This document shows positions 57,737-64,000 of a stretch of DNA of 64,000 nucleotides, piece by piece (position 1 is the stretch's first letter; each line of letters opens with the position of its first letter). The DNA is from Rhizobium leguminosarum (GTDB taxonomy: Bacteria > Pseudomonadota > Alphaproteobacteria > Rhizobiales > Rhizobiaceae). The DNA is taken from the NCBI RefSeq assembly GCF_001679785.1, contig NZ_CP016286.1:1736001-1800000 (forward strand). The letters are read 5' to 3'. The notes under the pieces are model-generated. The model made no database searches, had not been told where the DNA came from, and was given only the letters and a program-made list of their open reading frames with translations. A program made the position numbers and the translations under genes.

Positions 57737-58693
57737 TTACTTGCGCCTGATCAGCGACTGCGCCGCGTCGGCGATTGCGGACGGCGCCATCCCGAATTCG
57801 TCGAGCAGGAACTCTGCCGAACCGGTCGGAGCGTAGACGCCGGGAACGCCGAGACGTTTCATCGGGACCGGAGCATTGTCGACCACCACTTCGGCGACCG
57901 CGGAACCGAGCCCGCCAAAGATCGAATGCTCTTCGGCTGTGACGATCGCTCCGGTTTCCTTCGCCGCGGCGATGATAGCGTCCTCGTCGATCGGACGAAC
58001 CGTTGCAAGGTTGAGCACCCTGGCATTGATGCCGCGTTCTGCGAGGATCTCGGCAGCCTTTAAGATTCGATGAGTCAAAGTGCCGTTTGCGATAAGGGTG
58101 ACGTCAGAACCCTGGCGAAGGAGGTTTGCCTTGCCAAGTTCGAATTTGTGACCCTCCGGAAGAAGATCAGGCACACCTACGCGAGACAGACGCAGGAAAC
58201 AGGGGCCGTTGTAGGCCGCGGCCCACTCAACCGCAGCAGCTGTTTCGATGCGGTCACAAGGCGCAATGACCGGAAGATTAGGCAGAACCCGCGTCCAAGC
58301 GAAGTCTTCGATCGAGTGATGGGTCGGGCCGAGTTCGCCATACGCCATTCCGGAAGAAATGCCGACCAGCTTGACGTTGGCATTCGAATACGAAATATCG
58401 GCCTTGATCTGCTCCAGCGACCGTCCCGTTAGAAACGGAGCGGCGGCGCACACGAACGGAAGGCGTCCGCCATTGGCGAGGCCTGCTGCAACCCCCACCA
58501 TGTTCTGCTCGGCGATACCGACATTGACGAGGCGTTCTCCAAACTTCGCCTTGAAGCCGCCGAGCTTGGAAGAACCCACGGAGTCGTTGCAGACGGCAAC
58601 GATCGTTTCGTTTTCGGCTGCCAGCCGCTCAAGCGTAGTGGCGAATGCGTCGCGGCAATCGTAGAGCTTGGGTGCGTTTATTGGCGCGTTCAT
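57737..58693 (-). CDS. Transketolase C-terminal subunit
   Basis: A 318-residue protein equal to the pyrimidine-binding and C-terminal domains of transketolase. IVAVCNDSVGSSKLGGFKAKF, ERLVNVGIAEQNMVGVAAGLANGG (the activating Glu for thiamine diphosphate), HHSIEDFAWTRVLPNLPVIAPCD and VTAEEHSIFGGLGSAVAEV are visible. It overlaps the N-terminal subunit by four bases (ATGA), so both are made together and form the enzyme as a heterotetramer. Split transketolases of this kind are common in sugar catabolic operons. Confidence 0.92.
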   Translation of the reverse strand: MNAPINAPKLYDCRDAFATTLERLAAENETIVAVCNDSVGSSKLGGFKAKFGERLVNVGIAEQNMVGVAAGLANGGRLPFVCAAAPFLTGRSLEQIKADISYSNANVKLVGISSGMAYGELGPTHHSIEDFAWTRVLPNLPVIAPCDRIETAAAVEWAAAYNGPCFLRLSRVGVPDLLPEGHKFELGKANLLRQGSDVTLIANGTLTHRILKAAEILAERGINARVLNLATVRPIDEDAIIAAAKETGAIVTAEEHSIFGGLGSAVAEVVVDNAPVPMKRLGVPGVYAPTGSAEFLLDEFGMAPSAIADAAQSLIRRK

Positions 58694-59502
58694 TGCAGTG
58701 CCTCCGACAATTCTGCCAATGCGATTTCGTATTGTTCCTTGCTCGGTACCTTGTGGTGCCAGTCGACTCGGTCTTGCATGAACGAGATTCCATGCCCCTT
58801 GTTAGTGTGGGCCACGATGCAATGCGGTCTCGATCCCCGGTGTTCGAGGGCTGAAACGACTTCGCTCATATTGTTCCCATTGATCTCGGTGACTTGCCAA
58901 TCGAAAGCTTCAAGCTTCGGACGAAGCGGGGCGAGATCGTTGGTTTCCGCCAGGGCGGCGCCCTGCTGGAACCTGTTGTGGTCGATCACCAGCGTCAAGT
59001 TATCGAGCTTGAACTGCGCGGCCGCCATGATCGCTTCCCAGTTGGAGCCCTCCTGCATCTCACCGTCGCCGGTGACGACATAGGTGTGATATTTCGCACC
59101 TGAGAGTTTGGCGGCTTTTGCCATTCCTATTGCGACTGGAAGACCGTGGCCGAGTGGCCCGGTATTCGTTTCGACGCCAGGAACCTTGTTGCAATTTGGA
59201 TGCCCGTTCAGCCTCGAATGCGGCTGCAAAAAGGTGGAAATCTCTTCCTCCGGGATGAAGCCGCGTTTTGCGAGCGTCACATACAGCGCGCATGCAGTAT
59301 GTCCCTTCGAAAGAACGAACCTGTCGCGGTCGGGGTGCTTCGGTTGATCGGGCCAAACATTCAGCACACGAAAATAGAGGGCAGTCAAAATGTCGATGAC
59401 CGACATTTCCCCGCCAATATGGCCGGCGCCCGCTTCAAAGACCGCCTGGAGATCGCGCAATCGGATCTCGCGAGCGACCCGCTCGAGTTCTGTCGTATTC
59501 AT
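58690..59502 (-). CDS. Transketolase N-terminal subunit
   Basis: A 270-residue thiamine-diphosphate-binding half of transketolase. GHIGGEMSVIDILTALYF, DRFVLSKGHTACALYVTLAKRG, GPLGHGLPVAIGMAKAAKL and the ThDP/metal motif VVTGDGEMQEGSNWEA, followed by LTLVIDHNRFQQG. First gene of the minus-strand operon. AGAGGAA precedes the ATG and operator sites lie upstream. It would transfer a two-carbon unit from the ketose phosphate made by the kinase. Confidence 0.93.
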   Translation of the reverse strand: MNTTELERVAREIRLRDLQAVFEAGAGHIGGEMSVIDILTALYFRVLNVWPDQPKHPDRDRFVLSKGHTACALYVTLAKRGFIPEEEISTFLQPHSRLNGHPNCNKVPGVETNTGPLGHGLPVAIGMAKAAKLSGAKYHTYVVTGDGEMQEGSNWEAIMAAAQFKLDNLTLVIDHNRFQQGAALAETNDLAPLRPKLEAFDWQVTEINGNNMSEVVSALEHRGSRPHCIVAHTNKGHGISFMQDRVDWHHKVPSKEQYEIALAELSEALQ

Positions 59503-59514
59503 GGATTCCTCTCA

Positions 59515-59546
59515 TGCATAAATATTCAGTCATCAATATTTTTGCA
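59515..59546. promoter_or_regulatory. Pair of SorC-type operator sites
   Basis: TGCATAAATATTCA at 59515-59528 and, inverted, TGCAAAAATATTGA (minus strand of 59533-59546). Centres are 18 bases apart, on about the same face of the helix. They lie just upstream of the transketolase N-subunit gene and match the sites at 56195 and 59654. Confidence 0.6.
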
Positions 59547-59653
59547 CAAGACAACGATTAGTCAAGCCCTTTAAGTGCTACACCAACAGTTGCAAGTCTA
59601 GAAATCCTGTTGACAGCCGGAAAGCAACTTGTTAATGAATTTTCCAGCATCGG

Positions 59654-59667
59654 TGAATATTTATTCT
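59654..59667. promoter_or_regulatory. SorC-type operator near the transporter operon
   Basis: TGAATATTTATTCT, with the palindromic core GAATA-TT-TATTC, 40 bases before the permease ATG. Fourth member of the shared motif. Confidence 0.6.
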
Positions 59668-59707
59668 GAGAATGAATTAGCAGTCAGCCTAGGCATAGGG
59701 AGGAACA

Positions 59708-60688
59708 ATGGTGGCGCTCGATATCAATGAACACGGGCTTTCGTCCGGCGCCTGGTTGAACAAGCTCAAGGGTGCCACCGGCCCGCTCGTGGGGTTGCTC
59801 GCGCTTTGCGTCTTCCTGAGCCTCAGCACCGACACGTTTCTTTCGGTTCGGAACGGCCTCAACATCCTCGATCAGATCACTGTCCTCGGCATCATGGCCG
59901 TCGGAATGACCTTCGTCATCCTGATCGGCGGGATCGATCTTTCCGTCGGCTCGGCGCTCGCTCTTGCGATGATGGTCATGGGCTGGACTGCGAATGTCGC
60001 CGGCCTACCGCTGCCGGTCGGGATCGCTTTTGCTCTGGTCGCAGCGGGCGTTTCGGGGCTGATCGTCGGACTTCTGGTGACGCAGTTCAGGGTTCCAGCG
60101 TTTATTGCCACTCTTGCGATGATGTCCGCGGCTCGCGGCGTCGCAAATATGATCACCGACGGCCAGCAGATCGTCGGATTCCCCGACTGGTTCATGATGC
60201 TGGCAATCGATCGCCATTTCGGCGTGTTGACAGCCACCGTGTTTCTCATGCTTGCGGTTGTTCTTGCGGCCTGGCTTTTCCTGCACTTCCGGTCCGAAGG
60301 TCGCATGCTCTACGCGGTGGGAGGAAATCCGGAAGTCGCGCGCCTTGCGGGTATCAACGTCCCGCTCGTGACGATTGGCGTCTACGTCGCAAGTTCAGTC
60401 CTTGCGGGGCTCGCAGGCATCGTACTCGCCGCCAGGCTGGATTCCGTCCAGCCGTCCAGCGGTCTGGGCTATGAATTGGACACCATCGCAGCGGTCGTCA
60501 TCGGCGGGACTTCGCTCTCGGGCGGCGCGGGCGGCATCGGTGGAACGCTGATCGGCGTTCTTATCATCGGCGTCCTTCGTAACGGGCTCAATCTTCTCAA
60601 CGTCTCGCCGTTCCTGCAGCAGGTGATCATCGGCATCGTCATCGTGCTCGCGGTCGGCGCCGAGACCATTCGTCGGCGTCGCGCCTGA
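59708..60688 (+). CDS. Sugar ABC transporter permease (RbsC type)
   Basis: A 326-residue permease of the ribose/xylose (CUT2) class with about ten helices. Family blocks: GITVLGIMAVGMTFVILIGGIDLSVGS written in the sequence as VLGIMAVGMTFVILIGGIDL, FIATLAMMSAARGVA, YAVGGNPEVARLAGINV and IGGTSLSGGAGGIGGTLIG. It is first in the plus-strand operon, unusual since the binding protein often leads. Divergent from the transketolase genes across a 205-base region with operator sites. Confidence 0.92.
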   Translation: MVALDINEHGLSSGAWLNKLKGATGPLVGLLALCVFLSLSTDTFLSVRNGLNILDQITVLGIMAVGMTFVILIGGIDLSVGSALALAMMVMGWTANVAGLPLPVGIAFALVAAGVSGLIVGLLVTQFRVPAFIATLAMMSAARGVANMITDGQQIVGFPDWFMMLAIDRHFGVLTATVFLMLAVVLAAWLFLHFRSEGRMLYAVGGNPEVARLAGINVPLVTIGVYVASSVLAGLAGIVLAARLDSVQPSSGLGYELDTIAAVVIGGTSLSGGAGGIGGTLIGVLIIGVLRNGLNLLNVSPFLQQVIIGIVIVLAVGAETIRRRRA

Positions 60689-60694
60689 CGAGCG

Positions 60695-60762
60695 GGGTCC
60701 GCCGCGTTGGCGGACCCGGAATTCCGCCCCAAAAATTTGGGGCGGATCAATACCCCTAGGGG
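60695..60762 (+). promoter_or_regulatory. Three successive hairpins between permease and binding-protein genes
   Basis: GGGTCCGCC/GGCGGACCC (60695-60717), a perfect 11-bp stem TCCGCCCCAAA/TTTGGGGCGGA (60723-60746) and CCCCTAGGGG (60753-60762). They probably stabilise the downstream mRNA or partly terminate, adjusting the amount of binding protein relative to permease. Confidence 0.6.
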
Positions 60763-60805
60763 GAGGACATACCCGAGGGTTCCATCAAACAACGGAGGAA
60801 ATACA

Positions 60806-61735
60806 ATGAAAATAGCGCGCATCATGCTCGCGTCTGCTGCACTGCTCGGCCTCACGCTCGGGCCCGTACAAGCTGCGGAACTGAAGAAGCTCGGCCTGGC
60901 CGTTGCGAACCTTCAGGCAAACTTCTTCAACCAGATCAAGCAATCGGTCGAAGCCGAAGCCAAGAAGCGCGGCATCGAAGTCATCACGGTCGACGCAAAG
61001 GGCGACGGGCCGACGCAGGTAAACCAGATCCAGGACCTCCTGACCCAGAAGATCGACGCGCTGATCTACATTCCGGCAGGTGCGGCGGCTGCGACCGTTC
61101 CGGTCAAACTCGCGAAGAGCGCTGGTATTCCGGTCGTGAACGTTGACCGCAACGCCGAGGGAGCACCCGGCGATACCTTCCTTGCAACGGATTCCGTCGC
61201 GTCTGCCAAGGCCGTGTGCGACTACATTCTGAAGGAAGCCGGCGGCAAGGGGAAGATGGTCATCATCCACGGCCAGAAGGGCACAACGCCGGAAGTCGAT
61301 CGTTCGAAGGGTTGCGCTGAATCTCTCAAGGCATATCCTGATGTCAAGGTTGTCGCCGAACAGTTCTCGAACATCTGGAGCCAGGACGAAGGCTTCCAGA
61401 TCATGCAGAATATGCTGCAGGCAAATCCTGACGTTTCCATCGTGTTCGCCCAGGCCGACGGCCTCGCACTTGGCGCCGCTCAGGCGATCAAGGTCGCCAA
61501 TCCGTCGCAGAAGATCGTCGTTGGCGGCTTCGATGGCGACACCGCGGCTCTCGAAGCGCTCAGCAAGGGCGTCTTCAACGTAACGGCGACACAGCAGACG
61601 CAGAAGATGGGCCGCGATGCGGTCGAAAATGCCGCCAAACTTGTCGCCGGAGAAAAGGTACCCCCGGTGCAGCTTATGGATGCCACGCTGACAACCAAGG
61701 AAAACGTCGCAGGCTTCATCGCCAACCATCCATAA
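60806..61735 (+). CDS. Sugar ABC transporter substrate-binding protein
   Basis: A 309-residue periplasmic protein with signal peptide (ARIMLASAALLGLTLGPVQA). The periplasmic-binding-protein fold of the RbsB type is visible: LGLAVANLQANFFNQIKQSVEAEAKKRG, NQIQDLLTQKIDALIYIPAG, GIPVVNVDRNAEG, and FAQADGLALGAAQAIK with GGFDGDTAALEA. GGAGG precedes the ATG. Three hairpins in front of the gene suggest that it is expressed above its neighbours. Confidence 0.93.
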   Translation: MKIARIMLASAALLGLTLGPVQAAELKKLGLAVANLQANFFNQIKQSVEAEAKKRGIEVITVDAKGDGPTQVNQIQDLLTQKIDALIYIPAGAAAATVPVKLAKSAGIPVVNVDRNAEGAPGDTFLATDSVASAKAVCDYILKEAGGKGKMVIIHGQKGTTPEVDRSKGCAESLKAYPDVKVVAEQFSNIWSQDEGFQIMQNMLQANPDVSIVFAQADGLALGAAQAIKVANPSQKIVVGGFDGDTAALEALSKGVFNVTATQQTQKMGRDAVENAAKLVAGEKVPPVQLMDATLTTKENVAGFIANHP

Positions 61736-61763
61736 TGAAGTCGAGGTCTTGAGGAGGTGTGCC

Positions 61764-63242
61764 GTGACTGATCCAGTTCTTTCCCTGAGGGGCATATCCA
61801 AATGGTATGGGCCGCTCCAGGTTCTGAAGAATGTCAGCTTGGACGTCTATCCGGGCGAAGTGGTTGCACTTCTCGGTGAAAACGGAGCGGGCAAGTCAAC
61901 ACTATCCGGCATCATCGCCGGGTCCCGCACACCATCCGAAGGATCAATGACATGGCTGGGGCAGCCTTATGCCCCGGCCACCCCAAGGGAAGCGATCGAC
62001 AAGGGCGTTGTCCTGATCCATCAGGAACTGCAGCTTCTGCCGCAGCTGTCGATCGCGGAAAACGTCTTCATCGGACGCTGGCTGATGAAGAACGGCGTCG
62101 TCGACCGCGCCCAGATGGTTCGCCGGGCCCAGGACCAGCTCGCTCGCTTGAACCTTCACATCCCCGCAACGCGAACGGTCGCCGGCCTTTCCACGGCAAA
62201 TCAGCAACTTATCGAGATCGCCAAGGCGCTGGCTCTCAACGCAAAGCTCCTGATCCTCGATGAGCCGACAGCCGCCCTTGGCGGCGCGGAGACGGAAGCT
62301 CTCTTCGAACAGGTTCGCAAGCTTCGATCAGAAGGCGTCGGCATCGTCTACATTTCCCACCGTATGGAAGAGATCAAGCAGATAACCGACCGGATCGTCG
62401 TTCTTCGTGACGGGGAGCGGGTGCAAGAATTCTCAGACAGCGCGACCCCGGTGCGAACGATTGTCGAGAGCATGGTCGGGCGCCCGCTTGACCGTTTGTT
62501 CCCTACCCTGCCGGTTCCGACAGATCGTCCGGTACTCCAGGTGTCCGGGCTGAGCTCGCCGGACAACTCGTTCCGTGACGTTACCTTCGAGGTCCGGGCC
62601 GGGGAAATTCTGGGGATCGCCGGATTGGTCGGCGCCGGCCGCACCGAACTGGTGCGTGCGATTTCGGGAGCAGATCCAATCAGTGCTGGTTCGATCAAGC
62701 TGGAAGGCGAGGAACTGAGGCTGCGAGATCCGGCGGACGCGATCGCCAAGGGTATCGTGATGGTTCCGGAAGACCGCAAGGAGCAGGGCCTGATCGTCGG
62801 GCACCGGATCAGCGAGAACATTATCTACGCCAATCTTGACAAACTCGGCGGCGGTTGGATCACGCCGCGCATCAAGCGTTCGTTTGCAGAAAAGGCAGTT
62901 TCCAAGTTCGGCGTAAAGGGCCGTGCTGAACAGCACGCCTCGGACCTATCCGGCGGTAACCAGCAGAAGGTCGTGATCGCGAAGTGGCTGATGCGCGATC
63001 CCAAGGTCGTCGTGCTCGACGAACCGACGAGAGGCATCGACGTCGGCGCCCGAGCGGGCATCTACGACATCATCGTCAATCTTGCCAAACAGGGCGTGGC
63101 GGTCATCGTCGTAAGCTCAGACCTCGAAGAAGTTCTCGGAGTCTCCAATCGCATTCTCGTGCTTGCGCAGGGCAAACAGGCGGGGATTCTCAATCGTGAC
63201 CAGGCAAATGACGTTTCGGTCATGGAGCTAGCCACCATCTAA
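61764..63242 (+). CDS. Sugar ABC transporter ATP-binding protein (two ATPase domains)
   Basis: A 492-residue RbsA/MglA-type ATPase. Domain 1: Walker A GENGAGKST (about 38-46), LLILDEPTAALGGAE. Its signature is degenerate (LSTANQQ). Domain 2: degenerate Walker A GLVGAGRTE, intact signature LSGGNQQKVVIAKWL and Walker B VVLDEPTRGIDVG. This asymmetric arrangement is normal for the family. I start at the GTG at 61764 with GGAGG upstream; the TTG at 61749 would place that site inside the gene. Confidence 0.93.
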   Translation: MTDPVLSLRGISKWYGPLQVLKNVSLDVYPGEVVALLGENGAGKSTLSGIIAGSRTPSEGSMTWLGQPYAPATPREAIDKGVVLIHQELQLLPQLSIAENVFIGRWLMKNGVVDRAQMVRRAQDQLARLNLHIPATRTVAGLSTANQQLIEIAKALALNAKLLILDEPTAALGGAETEALFEQVRKLRSEGVGIVYISHRMEEIKQITDRIVVLRDGERVQEFSDSATPVRTIVESMVGRPLDRLFPTLPVPTDRPVLQVSGLSSPDNSFRDVTFEVRAGEILGIAGLVGAGRTELVRAISGADPISAGSIKLEGEELRLRDPADAIAKGIVMVPEDRKEQGLIVGHRISENIIYANLDKLGGGWITPRIKRSFAEKAVSKFGVKGRAEQHASDLSGGNQQKVVIAKWLMRDPKVVVLDEPTRGIDVGARAGIYDIIVNLAKQGVAVIVVSSDLEEVLGVSNRILVLAQGKQAGILNRDQANDVSVMELATI

Positions 63243-63264
63243 ACAGACACAGAAAGGAAGAGCG

Positions 63265-64000
63265 GTGTCCGACATCACTCTGAACGCCCCGAAGCTTTTC
63301 GATCTCAGCGGCAAGGTTGCCATCGTTACCGGAGCCGGGAGCGGCATTGGGCAGCGCATTGCCATCGGCCTTGCGCAATGCGGCGCCGACGTGGCGCTGC
63401 TCGACCGCCGAACCGACGACGGGCTGGCCAAGACGGCTGAACATATTCGCGCCGCCGGCCGCCGCTCGATCCAGATCGCGGCGGATGTCACGAGCAAATC
63501 TTCCCTTGGAGATGCAATAGCACGTACCGAGGCCGATCTCGGCCCATTGACACTTGCAGTCAACGCGGCGGGCATCGCTAACGCAAACCCGGCGGAAGAG
63601 ATGGAGGAGGACCAATATCAGACGTTGATGGATATCAACCTGAAAGGCGTCTTTCTTTCCTGCCAGGCAGAGGCTCGCGCCATGCTGAAGAATGGACGCG
63701 GCTCCATCGTCAACATCGCTTCCATGTCGGGTGTGATCGTAAACCGCGGGCTGAGCCAGGCGCACTATAACGCCTCCAAGGCCGGCGTGATCCATATGTC
63801 GAAGTCCATGGCGATGGAATGGGTCGACCGCGGCATTCGCGTCAACACCATCTCCCCCGGATACACGGCAACGCCCATGAACACCCGTCCGGAGATGGTC
63901 CACCAGACCAAGCTCTTCGAAGAGCAGACGCCGATGCAGCGCATGGCAGCGGTGGACGAGATGGTAGGCCCGGCGGTGTTCCTGCTGTCGAATGCGGCAA
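63265..64000 (+). CDS. SDR family oxidoreductase (cut by window end)
   Basis: The first 245 residues of a classical SDR, starting at a GTG with AGGAAG just upstream, 22 bases after the ABC ATPase. Seen are VAIVTGAGSGIGQRIAIGLA, NAAGIANANP, SIVNIASMSG (Ser), HYNASKAG (Tyr, Lys) and RVNTISPGYTATPMN. It ends near its C-terminus (MQRMAAVDEMVGPAVFLLSN). As part of the transporter operon it probably oxidises the imported polyol or sugar to the ketose for the kinase. The stop lies outside the window. Confidence 0.9.
   Translation, partial: MSDITLNAPKLFDLSGKVAIVTGAGSGIGQRIAIGLAQCGADVALLDRRTDDGLAKTAEHIRAAGRRSIQIAADVTSKSSLGDAIARTEADLGPLTLAVNAAGIANANPAEEMEEDQYQTLMDINLKGVFLSCQAEARAMLKNGRGSIVNIASMSGVIVNRGLSQAHYNASKAGVIHMSKSMAMEWVDRGIRVNTISPGYTATPMNTRPEMVHQTKLFEEQTPMQRMAAVDEMVGPAVFLLSNAA

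Overview
The window looks like chromosome of a fast-growing Rhizobium (R. etli / R. leguminosarum type). The evidence is high-GC codon use, a two-domain malic enzyme, MoaA, NadE, both fumarase classes, a class II DAHP synthase, a RapA/cadherin-like protein, a RirA-type iron box, and several families of short palindromic intergenic repeats that recur within the window. I see no rRNA, tRNA or CRISPR array.

Layout. 1-8.7 kb: TetR regulator with its operator, a BBE-type flavin oxidase, malic enzyme, an RNase H paralogue, a DUF2865 secreted protein, an SDR, and bluB under a cobalamin riboswitch. 9-13 kb: a chemoreceptor with a periplasmic Cache-like protein, then a class I DAHP synthase preceded by a 24-codon leader peptide (Phe-Tyr-Trp-Tyr) and mutually exclusive hairpins, i.e. 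a transcription attenuator. 13-15 kb: a poorly conserved, less GC-rich stretch with a lipoprotein and a small membrane protein. 15-27 kb: beta-propeller protein, nadE, DUF1003, GFA-like enzyme, a TadE/TadG pair, ABC exporter, class II DAHP synthase and a vWA-type TadG. 27-36 kb: gor, acylphosphatase, rpiA-DUF2059, gph, L,D-transpeptidase and fumC. 36-47 kb: RapA-like protein, class I fumarase, GGDEF protein, PPOX flavoprotein, hydrolase/MarR pair, LtrA, DUF971, moaA, an IS110-family element and a methyltransferase. 47-50 kb: an iron/siderophore-type ABC operon behind an IRO-box match.

50.1-55.2 kb is an accessory island. It is AT-richer than its surroundings and bounded by two 163-bp direct copies of the 3' end of the iron ABC ATPase gene. 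It holds a frameshifted NACHT/STAND-like NTPase with a pentapeptide-repeat C-terminus (a defence candidate), a broken IS1380-family transposase and a decayed SDR gene.

55.2-64 kb is a carbohydrate catabolic locus: SorC-family regulator, FGGY kinase and a split transketolase on the minus strand, and a ribose-type ABC transporter plus an SDR (cut by the window end) on the plus strand. A shared AT-rich operator motif occurs in the divergent promoter region and in front of the regulator, tying the locus into one regulon. The substrate is unknown; the enzyme set fits a ketose that is phosphorylated and then cleaved by transketolase.
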